DNA from: Saururus chinensis
Taxonomy: Eukaryota > Streptophyta > Magnoliopsida > Piperales > Saururaceae
Assembly: GCA_035235625.1 (NCBI GenBank)
Contig: CP141142.1
Span: 31,320,995 to 31,384,994, forward strand
DNA: 64,000 nt
Direction of reading: 5' to 3'
In this document: positions 11,793-23,695 of the stretch, in pieces
How positions within the stretch are numbered: position 1 is the stretch's first letter
Layout of the letters: every line of letters begins with the position of its first letter
Program-made: the position numbers and the translations under genes
Notes under the pieces: generated by a model
Database searches by the model: none
Seen by the model: only the letters and a program-made list of their open reading frames with translations
Told to the model about the DNA's origin: nothing

Positions 11793-12759
11793 TAGGGGTG
11801 CTAATGAGCCGAGCCAGCTCTTCGAGCAAAGGTACCTCGACTCAACTCAACTCGAATATAGCTTGACTCGAAGTAGCTTGGCTCGAACTCGACTTGAACT
11901 CAAATATTTTCGAGTTGAATTAGAGCATACCCTGACTCGACTCGACTCGACTCGGTTCGAATAGAACTCGAACTCGACTCTAATTCGAACTTGAATAAAA
12001 TTCATAAATATATTTTATAATATATATAAATACATATTGACACTTATGTATACATATGCACAATTATCAATCCCAATTGACATTTATAACATATACATAT
12101 ATATAACAAATTTATATATTATTAATAAATGTATAATGTCTATGTATTGAGTATTGGCTTATATTACACATGATATTTATTTTTGAGAAGTATACATTTA
12201 AAGACACAATATACACATGTCCACGTGTGATATGTAAAGAAATTTAGATATGTTATAGATATAAGATTTAATAAAGTATATACATATACGTACAACTGTG
12301 TAAACAATATGTCAATCATTAAATGATATGTTATGGTAACATTATTTACTATCTCTAAATGTCAAACAAAGTACTACATGTATTTTCAAATTTTCTATAG
12401 AGACTACTGTTGGAATCCCTATAAATCGATTTTTATAATAATTTTTTAATATTTATTTAGGATTGACTCATGGAATCTCTTTTTTCTTTATAACATTAGG
12501 GTAATTAACTTATATATTATTTGGGATGGGTCCAAGATGACAAGACATCAAGTTTCATGTTCCCACTATACTAATACTTGACTTGACCCGGCTCTTTAAC
12601 ACCCCTACACATTACACATGATATAAATTATTTAGAAATAAATATTTTAAAGAGACATAATATACATATGTTATATATGTGATATTTACTAAAATTTATA
12701 TTTATGTTAATAGAAATAAATGGCATACATTCATATATAATATATCATATGGTTGTAGG
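11793..12759 (+). mobile_element. hAT-like non-autonomous element, copy 1 (truncated)
   Basis: It starts TAGGGGTGCTAATGAGCCGA followed by a region of CTCGA/TCGAG/GAGCTC-type repeats. At 12590-12607 it has the inverted partner GGCTCTTTAACACCCCTA. The segment 11793-12759 matches the reverse complement of about 38265-39182 almost throughout, so the two are inverted copies of one family. A stretch near 12610-12675 partly repeats 12166-12222, suggesting an older nested insertion of the same family. No transposase is encoded. Similarity to copy 2 stops at about 12759, so the right end is lost. Confidence 0.6.
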
Positions 12760-12839
12760 GAGATGTTGGACGCTCAATAATTGAATATTTATTAAATTGA
12801 GTTTCATAACCCCAATGTAGTTCGAATGGGCATTCTTCC

Positions 12840-15800
12840 ATTGGAAATAATCTACGATGGGAATCTTAGTTCATTCATACGATACAATAGATCAAAGATG
12901 AGTGGTATTTCATTGATTATATACAAGTTAAAAAAATAGTGTAAAAGTGATTCTCGAAGTGTAGGCATTGGAAGGGAGTCATTTGGATGTGATGGGCCCA
13001 TTAATGGTGAAAAGAGGATGAAGCGAAAGGGGAGGAGAATATGGCTAGAGATGTAGTAGATAGTTTTCCAACCAAAGTCCAAAGGGAGAACACGCCTATA
13101 AATGTAAAGAGGGAAAGTTGTACAATAGTGCATTTGAGCCACGATGAAGAAAATGATGAGCTAGATGAATTCCTTTAGAAGGCAAAGGACATGATTGAAA
13201 AGAAATCCCCAGTTGCATTCATAAATATGAACTATGATAGTACTCGGTGTCCATTAGATGTGCAATGAGATATTCGTTACAATGAAAGCTTGAAAGAGTA
13301 TGCTCCAAGTACATTCCAAGAGTATGAATTTTGTGAATTGGATGGATATGAAGAAAAAGAGCAAGCAAGATATGACTATTTCCCTCATATATATGTAAAC
13401 CCTTCAATAAATGATATCGATGGAGGGGTCGATAAAGACATTGCAAGAAATGAAGGCGGGGATGATGCAGCTTGTAAGCCTAAAGTGCCTCACCTAGATA
13501 GACAATCTCATGAGAAGGGTCCAAAAAAGTAACCTATAATGAATAACACATTTCCCCCTAGACAATATTTCAGAATTAATTTTTCCATATATAACTATTA
13601 CACGATTATAACTACAAAATTTATCATCTTCTTATATTTCTACATACGATGCACTTAGTGATGGGGAGAAAATGACGAGGGGAAATGTTTCAAAACAGAT
13701 GACTCCATCTCCTATATGTATAAGAAAGTAAAAATATAATTACACTAAAATTTGGTCGAATGTCAATTTGCTAAAAGTCGATTGTGGACTGGTCGAATGT
13801 CGACTAGCAACTTTCAACTTTTTGACTATCAATTGTTTGACTATCGACTGTAGGAATTCTAACTGTTGACTATCAACTGTGTAATTCATACTTTAGATCA
13901 CCATCCATTAATTTCATTTTTCTACATACCAGAAGAACACAACAAACATGTGCAAATTGTCAAAATAAGTGACGATAATTATGTTGACAAAGAGTATGGT
14001 TATATGGTGCCAGGGGTTGTCAACTAGGGATTAATTGAACTTGGAATGAATTTCAAAAACAAGAATGCACTTCCATTCCACATCCACGATGCCACCATGT
14101 ATAACAACTTTTAGTTCATGATTGTCAAATCCAATCATTCTTGGTTCATTATTACATGCCTTAGTGAGGGATACTCGCAGAGGTTACATTCTTGAGGTTA
14201 AATGGATGTGAATTGTTTAAGATCAAGACTTTTAATCCAGTTCATATATATGTTCATCCTTTATGGAATGTTGACCATCGGCAAGCAAAATCTTGGATTA
14301 TTGCAAAGATTGTTTATCATTGATTAGAGGGACAAGTTGGGTAGAGGCAATTGGAGATAATTAAGAATTTCAATACAGAGTTTGAAGTGAAATTCAATTA
14401 TTGTAAGACATGGAAGGCTAAGGAAATTGTTATTGAGAAATTAGTAGGAAATTTTGAAGACTCATATTGAAACCTACCTACGTATCTACATGATCTTGAG
14501 CAGGTAAACCTAGGTACTAGGTCAAGGATCAAGTATGACTGTCGAGACAACTCTTTCAAAAGATGTTTTGTCTTTTTTGGAATATGTGTTGAACACTTCA
14601 AGTAGTACATGTGCAAGGTCATCACATTTGATGAAACACATTTGAAGGGACGACACAAAAGCACATTGTTTTTTGCAGTGGGTTTGGACATTGACACCCA
14701 TTTGTAACATGACATTGGCAATTGGAGAGTTTAAAATCAATATAACATGGAATTAGGTGCTGATAAATTTGAGTAGTACATTGGGACATGTAGAAGGGTA
14801 TGTCATCCTATCCAATTGGCACCCATCAATCCTTACACAGGTACCTAAAGTTTTCCCACATGCAGTTCATGGTTATTGGACGTATCATCTCGCTAGAACA
14901 TGCACAAAAAATTCAAGGACCTAGGCTTGTACCCTCACTTCTTTCAGGCTGAGAAGGCTGTCCAAATGCAAAATTTTGAAGAGGAGATGATCATAGCATG
15001 AGGGGAAAATCTAGAGGCCTAAAGTTGACTAATAGATATAGCACCATAGAAATGGTCTAATGTATACTTTCCCTCTAAGAGATATAACATCAAAAGAGCT
15101 AATGGGTGCAAAAGTTGTAATAAAATGATAGCACTTCATCATGAATATATAAATTGTGGCTATCATTGAAGACATATGGTTGAAGATTTAGGAGATGTTG
15201 TAGATCGGTCGGAAAAGCTCAAAAAAGTGGGTTGGGACTTTAACACCATGGGATGAAGGTGAAGTTCAAGAGGCCTATAAATTAGCACGAGATACACATG
15301 CGTTCTACATAAAATCGTTAATGTTTGATGATCATGTGAATATTAAACTTAGGAATGCACATGTGGGTTGTTTCTGAGTGTGGACCTACCGTGTGAACAT
15401 GTTTTAGCTTTGTGAGTAAGTCAATTGATCACTATGCATACTATTTAGATTACTACAAATTGAAAACTTACCGACATCCAGTTCATAAGAGTTAGTGGAA
15501 CACTCTAGAAGATTTATGTTTACTCAATTTTGTGCCACATGACGCAAGAATTCATGAGGCCAAACCAAAGAAGAAAATAATTCTAAGAGTGAGGAGTGAC
15601 TTGGACAAAAAGAAATGAAGTGACTTAGACAAAAAGAAATGAAGTGACTTAGACAAATCTTGTTTGTCGATAACCTCGAATGCCCACATGGTGAAATGCT
15701 GCAAATACAAAAGGTCAATGCATAACAAGAAGACATGTAGTTCCCAGCCATAGTGGAGAATGTAGCTAGGAAGAGTGATATGTCAAAGAGCAACTTGCGC

Positions 15801-15850
15801 AAGAAAGGATGAGGATCTATGACAAGGACATCTTAGAAGAGGAAAACACA
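12840..15850 (+). pseudogene. MULE (Mutator-like) transposase pseudogene
   Basis: Broken frames on the + strand line up in the order of a plant MuDR-type transposase. An acidic N-terminal part lies at about 13100-13540. A MuDR DNA-binding-like part at about 14030-14400 includes EFKNKNALPFHI and KSNHSWFI. Next come KTWKAKEIVIEKL (about 14410-14450) and the catalytic-core segment FKRCFVFFG ... VITFDETHLKGRH (about 14555-14660). PHAVHGYWTYHL and FPSKRYNI follow in the second half, and a SWIM zinc-finger-like LPCEHVLAL lies near 15390-15415. Many in-frame stops and frameshifts interrupt it, so no working transposase is made. Flanking TIRs could not be identified. It begins just after the hAT-like element and ends near the ABCG fragment. 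Confidence 0.75.
13755..13890. repeat. GTCGACT/ACTATCAACTG-type short repeats
   Basis: Variants of GACTATCAACTGT and GGTCGAATGTCGACT recur every 10-20 bp inside the MULE pseudogene region. A second cluster in the opposite sense lies at about 15940-16045. Confidence 0.6.
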
Positions 15851-15939
15851 AACCCCCACTCGAATAACATGGGGACCATACATTTCTAGCCAATCTACTT
15901 CTCATGTTCCAACTATCAATTTGGAAGAGCACAATGAAA

Positions 15940-16045
15940 GGTCAGCTGACAATCGACAGTTGGCCAGTTGATAGTCGAGCAACTAATAATTGATAGTCGG
16001 ACAACTAATAGTCAGCCAATTGATAGTTGATAGTCAGCTAGTTTA
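15940..16045. repeat. GTTGATAGTC-type short repeats (inverted relative of the 13.8-kb cluster)
   Basis: The phrase TTGATAGTC or close variants recurs about every 12-20 bp. It is the reverse complement of the GACTATCAA core in the 13755-13890 cluster. The two clusters flank the recognisable catalytic and SWIM parts of the transposase relic. Confidence 0.6.
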
Positions 16046-16179
16046 ATAAAACATTTTGGCATCCTTTGCAATATTTTGCATCTTCAGCTTTTAGTGTGTG
16101 TAATTGAATGAAGTTTTCCTTTTTTTTTGGTTAATGATGCAATTGTAATTGTAAGGTGTATACATAAGCAATTCATTTG

Positions 16180-16730
16180 GTGGTTGTATATTTTGACCTT
16201 CAACCATTAAATGATAATATAATACTTGTTATATAGCCTCATGAATGGTTGTCACGATGATTTTACTAGCCCATTTATATGTTTTAAAAGTCACTAAACA
16301 TTAGCTCAAAAATTCCAATGGAACACCTTCGTTGGAAAGTTCACCTAATTGGGGATAAGGCAAAAGCGTCCCATCAAGCATTCTGGTCGCTTACCCTTAA
16401 CCTTCCTCATGAGGAGAGAGTTCACAAAAAAACACCTTTACTGTAGGTGGAAAGTTTTGTCTAAATGAAGCATCAATGCCTGAAGTATGAATAATCAAAT
16501 ATTGTGACACTATTAAGGATACATATTCATATCTGGCAATGTTGTATAGCATTTGACCAATTTGAAGTGCAGTTGTTGGATCAAGGCTTGACGTGGGTTA
16601 ATCCAAGAAAAGAAGGGATGAATTAAGTAGAATTTCATTTTCAATATAGACTCTTTTCCTTTCCTCACCAGATAATCCTCTCACAAAACTCCTCCAATAA
16701 TAGTATCTTCACAGTTGCCTTTCCAGCAAC
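16180..16730 (-). pseudogene. ABCG (WBC half-transporter) nucleotide-binding-domain fragment
   Basis: Minus-strand frames read, in order, LER, CEDTIIGG (frameshift), FVRGLSGEERKRVYI (the ABC signature region, normally LSGGERKRV), NEILLNSSLLFLD-stop-PTSSLDPTTALQ (Walker B and D loop) and, after an interruption of about 240 bp, KIIVTTIHEAI (normally the H-loop phrase VTTIHQPS). ABCG proteins pump lipids, hormones or wax precursors across membranes, but only this central part of the nucleotide-binding domain is present. Walker A and the membrane domain are absent. The codon of the catalytic glutamate after Walker B (LLFLDE) is a stop, TAA. Position next to a MULE transposase relic suggests a captured gene fragment, which is inference. 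Confidence 0.75.
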
Positions 16731-17216
16731 CCCTTCATCAACAACAAGAAGTTGATTTTTCTTCACATCACCTACCATTGTCTTGACCTTTTTCATGACA
16801 ACTTGTTCTCTGCTATAAACATCCTCATCCCCATCATCGTGGCCCCTCTTCATATTGGCCTTTCCCATACCAACCACCAAGGGAGCAACAGTAATATCTA
16901 TGGCCTTTGTATCCTTAACTTGCCTCCGCTTGGTTGGATCAGTAAATGTAGGTTGCCTATACTTGCTCTTGGACTTGTCCTTGATGTCATACTTCTTAGA
17001 GAATAATAGCTTGGTATATGGGTCAACAACATCATCAGTCCCCTCTACAAAAGCTGAGTATGTAGTTTCCACCATCATCTCCTCTTCAAGACTAGGGCCA
17101 ACAAGGTCACCAGTCTCCTCTACAGGAGCCTCTTTTGAAGCTTCAACCACCATCTCCTCTTCAAGACCATCCCCACCAATTGTATCTTCCACATCCTCTA
17201 ACTTATCAATTGTCAC
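16665..17216 (-). CDS. Unidentified hydrophilic 183-aa ORF with an internal repeat
   Basis: An open minus-strand frame starts at ATG 17216. I do not recognise it. Residues of about 18-41 and 42-65 form an imperfect tandem repeat (LEEEMVVEASKEAPVEETGD against LEEEMMVETTYSAFVEGTDD). The middle is lysine-rich (KKYDIKDKSKSKYR, TKRRQVKD) and later it reads MKRGHDDGDED and VVMKKVKTMV. No signal peptide or membrane span is visible. The last 20 or so residues overlap the ABCG fragment out of frame, so the natural C-terminus is probably lost. It could be a second captured exon in a MULE-related element or a chance frame. Its length in AT-rich DNA and its internal repeat argue mildly for real coding ancestry. 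Confidence 0.35.
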   Translation of the reverse strand: MTIDKLEDVEDTIGGDGLEEEMVVEASKEAPVEETGDLVGPSLEEEMMVETTYSAFVEGTDDVVDPYTKLLFSKKYDIKDKSKSKYRQPTFTDPTKRRQVKDTKAIDITVAPLVVGMGKANMKRGHDDGDEDVYSREQVVMKKVKTMVGDVKKNQLLVVDEGVAGKATVKILLLEEFCERIIW

Positions 17217-17306
17217 CTATGCAATAGTATAAATATTAAAAAATTCACTAATAAACTCATCATAAAAGTCCCACCCTCATCCTTACCAATATCAATAGGG
17301 CATATA

Positions 17307-19982
17307 TGTAATATTTTGGATTTTCTTAGGTTTTGAAACTTAACCATGTGAGAAATAGTTTGTTGATTACTTGATCTTCTTGATAGGATAACTTTCTCAA
17401 TAAAACCTATGTAGATAGAAAGTAGATAGAAAGAACTTTGAAATGCCGTCAAGAACACGTTAATTGGAATTCCAATGAGGGAGTTATGACCATTCGAAGT
17501 TAAACACGTCATGCAGGGCCCATTTACCTAAATTAGACGCGCAAATGGGCCATTTTAGGTGCGCTGTAGGCCAGGGTAATTAGGGTGAAGGAAATTATTA
17601 AAAAAATTAGCCAAGTAGTCAAATATGGCCCAACTTCTAAGGGTATTAGGAACCCTAAGCCCCATGAGTATAAAAACCTGATTAGGGCTTTTTGGGGGGA
17701 GCTTTTGGGTTTTGGGGGAGAGAGGGAGTTGCTAGAGGACTTGTCTATGAGTGTGGCTATTGACAAAGGCAAGGAGGAATGAGCGCAAAGACTAGAGAAT
17801 GAAGAGGTATGATGCCAACCCTTAAGCTGATTTATTCGAATCATGTGTAGAATATTAATCTCGAAATATAAGATGATTAATTGATGTATTGCAAAGCTAG
17901 TTAATGGTGAGTGTGCATGCCACGATCATTAGCGTGTAACCTGCATGGTAGCTCCCAAATGGTGCAATAAGTGCAACATCATGTCGGTGACTGGTTTAGG
18001 TTAGGAGGGAGGAACCGGCCTACTGCCATTAGCAGAGGCATGGTGGCGCAATAGAGCCATATGGTTTAGGTTGTTGTGCTAGCACTGGGTGGAAACCACT
18101 CTGGCAACTAGTTTGTCGGCCTTGGGCATGCTAGATGTGCCTCGTAGGCCTTGCCACACTAGCCATGCCCCCCCTCACTGGCATAGATGGATGGAAACAA
18201 GATCAGATATGCTATGAGCAGTGTGGAGGCAACCATGGACCTGCGATTGACTCTAGGGTCCCAGAAATCGCTAGATGATGGTGATTTGGTCGATCCTAGA
18301 GCCTTGCCTAACCATGGTGGCTGGCTGCCTTACAAATAGTTGGAGGATTAAAGGAAAAAGGTAGCTTGATGCCCCTGCCAACCACCAAATAGAGGCAAGG
18401 CCAAGGCCGTCAGATTTGTCATGCGATAGTGATTTGACCAGCCCTGGCCCTCACCCCATCGTGGCAACCAAGGGCGGCGTTGCTAGAGGCTTTCTTGCCC
18501 CTGGCCAGACGTAGGGAAGATGACCTGCATTGTAGGTCTTCATGAACTAGTTTCGAACAGGTGACCCAAACCACGTTGTTCAAGACTAGGCATGACTGGG
18601 CCTGACCCGACTCGGATCTGATTAAAAAAAAAAGTAGAAACTAAACTGGTCCGGTAAAGAGGGTTAAAGAATAGGAAAAATTTGTAAACATGATACAAAT
18701 ATTGGGAGAGTATTTTGAGTTCCCTGACCAAGTTTTAGCTATGGAAAAAATCTCGTAAGCCACAAAATGACCAATTTACCCTTGTAGTTGAACTGTAGAA
18801 TAATATTCAATTACCCGATTTTGGGGCTCCGTTTCATGGGCCTAAGAGTGGATTTAAAAATTGGAAAAAATCCCAGTAATAGATGCATGTGAACCGTAAA
18901 ATTTGACCAGGCCACATGATGGAAAAAATCTCAATCAAATAATAATTGACTAATTTACCCCTAGGGTTAATGGTAAATTGTAGAGCAAATCAAGGCTACT
19001 TCAAGAGGTTTATAACCCCATAAAATGTCTAGACAATTATCATGGGTCAATGACATCAAGGAGTACTCCTTAGATTATTTTTGGATGCATTAGAGATCAA
19101 GGAAGCCCTGAACAAAATGACAAAAATACCAATATGAGGAGACCGACCTGCATTTGTGTGAATAGAATCAACGGGCCAACTTGAGATTGAAACCTCTTGA
19201 GAGGTTAAGGACTTACCCAAGAATAGAGAGACCATGCCCCATGTAAAAAATTACCCTACTGCTTGTGGGGGCATTATAACCTATTTCATGAAAGTACAAG
19301 ATCCTAACCAGAGGAGAGTTACGACATGAGAGTCGAGGTCTTTTTAGTGTCATAATTGAGTTTGACCCTTGGTATTATGATTCATTTAGACTTGTGTGGG
19401 TCTATATTATTTATGTTTTTATTTACTTGAATGTTTGCTATTGTTGTTGTGATAGTAATTTATCACTAACTCAATATTAATAAATGATTAATTAATGAGG
19501 GTTAGATAGCTCTAGATTCGGTGAAAAAACCTAATCAAGATAAAGACTAAAATACCCTCAAAGTGGTCTAGGACTAGTTTATGCAATAAATAAGGCCTTT
19601 TACCTCTAACGATTTGCCTTGGTCAATAAACCGATGAACATTTTGAGTCTTGACCCTAATCTGAAAAAGGCTGATAAGGTTTGGGATAGTCATTCTAAAT
19701 CCTTATTTATTTGTCATCCACAGGTAGGGTTCAGGATAATTTTCTTGTGTTATTCTATTAAGGAGCTATTGATTTGGCTGTATAGTTGCACCTCCCCGTT
19801 GGAGGGAGCACTGCTTGAGCCGGGCTCACCACCGATCTATTGAGGATTGTTTAGTGTACACATATTTAGATAAGTTAATATCTTGCTTGGTTGGCTTCTC
19901 CAGCCATTTCTATTTGCGTGCAGTTTTGGGCCATGCAGTTCCACTCTGGTCAAGTCCTTAGGGGTTAGGTTGGGTTATGACA
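17307..19982 (+). mobile_element. Possible Gypsy-type long LTR
   Basis: It starts TGTAATATTTTGGATTTTCT and ends GGTTGGGTTATGACA, sequences typical of the ends of long plant Gypsy LTRs. A TATA-like box (GAGTATAAAAACC) near 17667-17680 is followed by a G-rich leader with AGGGCTTTTTGGGG and GAGAGAGGGAG, a usual U3/R layout. There is no open gag-pol. The flanks (ATATA and CTTCC) do not match, so a target duplication is not seen and the ends are provisional. Confidence 0.38.
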
Positions 19983-22292
19983 CTTCCTAGTAGATTCCAT
20001 GGCCGCAGTATAGATGGTTCCCTTTTGATGATGGTCTATGGTGGTTGTATCATTTGTCGCTTGGGTTGACATTTAATGAGTATGTCTATTTTTTGGATTG
20101 GATGGGAATATTAGTTGTCGAACAGTTTTTCAAGATATAATTAATAAAATTATTTTATTTTGCTTGTTTAATTAGAACAAGTAGAACACCTAATGGATCA
20201 TTTTCCTTTCAACTCTTTGCATGCACTCCATCAAGTCCTCTAGGGTGGCCTTTGAGCATCTTCATTCCTCCCTATTCCTCACCACTTTCCCTCTACTTTT
20301 GTATCCTCTTTTAGGCCACCCTCACTGTCATCACCCTAACACACTAGCTTCAACATCCTCAGCATTCTCATCTTCTTCTTTAACCTCACATTCCATGCCT
20401 TGGTAATCGACCATGGCCTCAACAGCATATGCAGAAAAATTAACCCTCACTATTGGAAAAATGATGATATGAGCATGCTCGCCTCCCTCTCTTTATTGGA
20501 CTCAACCAAAGAATGTAGAACTTCAACCTAATGACTAAACAAAACACAATTGCAAACAATGAGTTTATTTACTATTTTATAAAATTAAACTTACGGTTAA
20601 GCATGAAGGTGACAAGGCCATACATTAGATAGGCCAAAAACTGTGGCATCCACCTCCTTGTATCTTGGTCGCTTGAAATGAGACCATGTAAGAATCCTTA
20701 GAAACCCGTAGAATAGCTTGCAAACATAGAGGCATCCCTAACATAAGAATCCTCTCTATAGCCCACACCTATAATAATGTCAAAAAATCCACATATTTTT
20801 CACTAAAGTTACAAATACAAACTAATAATACTATGTAATATATGTTGGGCATAAGTTAACAATCAATAATTAAAATACACCTTACCATCACACTGTAGCA
20901 AAAGCCATACACATTGTAGTGTGTAGTATCCATGCTATTTGTGGCAGCGTCCAAGCCTTCAAAGTGTCTCAATAACAAAGACTACTCTAAGGGTAATCAT
21001 CAAACTACTCTTCATCCTCAACCAAAATGAACCAACACCTATCAATCTTGAAATCTCATTGCCTTCCCATTAACAAGTTCATAAGAACTAGTATAAGGGA
21101 AAGCCTCACAACTACAGTGTTAGCCTTGCAGACCAATATCTTCCTGTAAACCTCCTCTTTGGTGATTAGGAGACCAATATCTTCCTCTAATGAGAATGGT
21201 TTTTGAAGTGATCCCTCAAAAGCCTGATGTACTTACTTATATGAGGATTTTGCTTGCAAGTCCCCTTCGAAAGATTTTTGGCTGACTTGCTCGACAATGT
21301 GTCTTGAGACTTGCTTAGGCTTGGCCCTTCCTCTACATGGTTGTACGTCATACCACTACAAGTCTTCATGGTTATGGCTGAAAATATCACCATAAATTTA
21401 GTCAAATCCAATTTTGTCAATCGGCCTAGTCAGCTCAGTCATCTTTTTCCATTCCACAGTAGGAAGTCTTATCCTCCTCAATAATCATTCCCTCCCCTCC
21501 CCCCCTCCCCCACAAAATCAGCACACATTTATATTTTACCATGCATCTATGGAAAAATATGCCTAAAAATGAGTAAAATTAGACAAAACCCAACATGCAT
21601 GCAATGAACCACACCCCAAATGTGTTTAAATATGAATAAAAACCTTACCTTTCTTGTTACTAACCTAACGTAAGATGGGTGGAGAATTGATGATGAAACC
21701 TTTAGTCTATTTTTTTTTCTATTCTTAAGTGGCTGTGGGACATAATTTTCGGAAGGTTAGGCGTAGATCAGACTTCAAACAAGATGAAGTTGGAGAGGCC
21801 GGAGGTAGGTGCAGAACAACTATCAGCCATGGCTCAGAATGAGAAGGGGTTTATGCTTCAGTGAATGGATTTTTGAGGTTATGATTAAATTGGGAGGCTC
21901 GCTCATGTAAAGGGGATGAAGTTCACAAGGGGATGCCGATGACAACAGAAGTGCAAGGGCGAAAATGGGTGCAAACTGGTTTGAAGAGGATAAATATTGT
22001 TTGGGAGAGTAGATTGAGGGAAAATGAGAATGCATAGTGCTTTTTGGGTCTTGTGCTTGGTCGGAGGTAATTTTATCTTTTTATGGCACATATGTCGGTG
22101 GAACCACATAAGTAGGGCCATTTGGTGTATTACTACAAAGTATGAGACATTTTGCATAATGCCTTGTATTCTGTGTCCATTTCAGTAAATTGTTCTTGAA
22201 AAGGCTATATTTTTTAAAAAGAAAAAAAATTGATAAGCCCCCAAATTTTTTTGTCAAAAGAACAAGCCTATAGTAAAATTATACATTAAAAA
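19983..22292. other. Stretch without a recognised gene
   Basis: Short frames exist on both strands (for example 20221-20406 + and 21187-21420 -), but none shows a domain, conserved motif or splice structure that I can support. A C-rich run lies near 21490-21512. The minus strand between about 20600 and 21420 has moderately protein-like short frames that could be a decayed element ORF. Confidence 0.45.
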
Positions 22293-22400
22293 TTACTCTT
22301 TTTGTCCCAAATTAATAGCTCTATTTAGTTTTTAAAAACAAACTAAAATTAATTTATTTTAAAAAACTAAATAGAGCTATTAGTGTAAGATAAGGGAGTA
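22293..22400. mobile_element. Stowaway-like MITE, 108 bp
   Basis: The left end TACTCTTTTTGTCCCAAATT and right end GATAAGGGAGTA form terminal inverted repeats, with an inner pair AATAGCTCTATTTAG and CTAAATAGAGCTATT. The whole element can fold on itself. The copy at 37668-37775 has the same length and structure. Confidence 0.8.
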
Positions 22401-23496
22401 TAATACATAATATAATTATATAGTGTACAATGATACAATTTTACTAGTGCAAATTAAGGTTGTTACTTGTTTAATATAGATATTTTGAGTTTATGCCAAG
22501 AATAATATTAAATAACATGTGTAAAAATGACCTGTTTAGTGCATGTTAAGATTGAGAACCATCAAATTATAAAAAATATTTTTTTGTTCTACTCTCATAA
22601 CGAACACATGGAACCCTTAATATTTGAGATTAATAGTGCACAAGGTACTACATATTAGCACTAATACTATCAATCTTAGAAATAAAAGGGTTACTATATA
22701 TTATTTAAGGTGGGCTTATTGTTAGAGTGAGTGGAGTTGGAAAAACTTTTTCCCAATCATAGTATAAGGCGTCAGCCCGATGTGTCAATATGCACACATA
22801 GGGCTGGTCGTGGACGTCCATCGTTCAACGTCTGGGCCATGTTCGAGGTGTCTGTGGCCGTGTTCGGCTGAATTCTTTTGTCTGCCAATTTTTAGACATG
22901 GCCATGGACAAAGACTTTGTCCAACCGTTTGTCCGAGGAACGGTTAACTTTTAAATATAATGTGCATTCTTATATAAAGGATAATTTTTATTTCTCCTCT
23001 AATTATTCTTAAACATAATTTTCTTATACTTAAATCTTCAATAATTTAAATATAATTATGTTAATGTTATATTTAAGTTATTCTTTAAAGCTAGTTATTA
23101 AATATTTCTTTTATCCAACATTAATAGCTCCATTTGGCTTTTCAAAAAGAACTAATTTGTTTAATAATAATACTATAAATAAAGATGATGACATATATAA
23201 ATTTAAAAAGTATTATTATATACCAAATTACTTAATCTAGAGATCTTCACCCTAATTGCCCTACTTAGTTAAAATCGTTAACACCGCTCTCATTCTCTCC
23301 AATCACTTTAATCATTTTTCAATTATATAAGAGGCTATGTCCATAGACAATAACCGTGTCTACTAAAAAAAAACTTTATCCGTTAATAAAATATCAACGA
23401 ATAAATTATTAATAAAAATATACATAGACAAGCCTTATCTGTATATTATTTGGCCAAAGACTAGCCCTTTGCACACATTCTACCTCGAGGAAAGCC
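22401..23496. other. AT-rich intergenic stretch
   Basis: No gene was recognised. A sequence starting near 23101 (TTTTATCCAACATTAATAGC followed by TCCATTTGG) is a one-ended relative of the Stowaway-like MITE family. A GC-richer patch at about 22780-22950 has tandem TGTCC/GGCCATGTTCG phrases of no clear meaning. Confidence 0.45.
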
Positions 23497-23506
23497 GAGA
23501 AAGTAT

Positions 23507-23690
23507 GCTTCGGATCGGCTGTGGTACACTCCCACTGGATTTGGTGAGAGTGCCCAATAAAAAGTAGCCACGTCCTCCTCTCCATGTTACCTCAACAAAC
23601 CGGTTTTTTATCCAATTCTTCTTTAAACCAAAATGGTTCAATTTTCGGTTCTCATTCTAACCCATGCGTCTCCAGGGCTCCCCTCTTATC
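23507..23690 (+). repeat. Left TIR of the Pack-MULE
   Basis: It is the reverse complement of 27946-28130 with few mismatches. It ends in GGGCTCCCCTCTTATC, matched by GATAAGAGGGGAGCCC on the right. Confidence 0.85.
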
Positions 23691-23695
23691 ACTCT

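Noticed and set aside
20600..21430. Possible Ulp1-protease-like or other element ORF on the minus strand
   Set aside because: Short frames only; no catalytic motif could be read with confidence.
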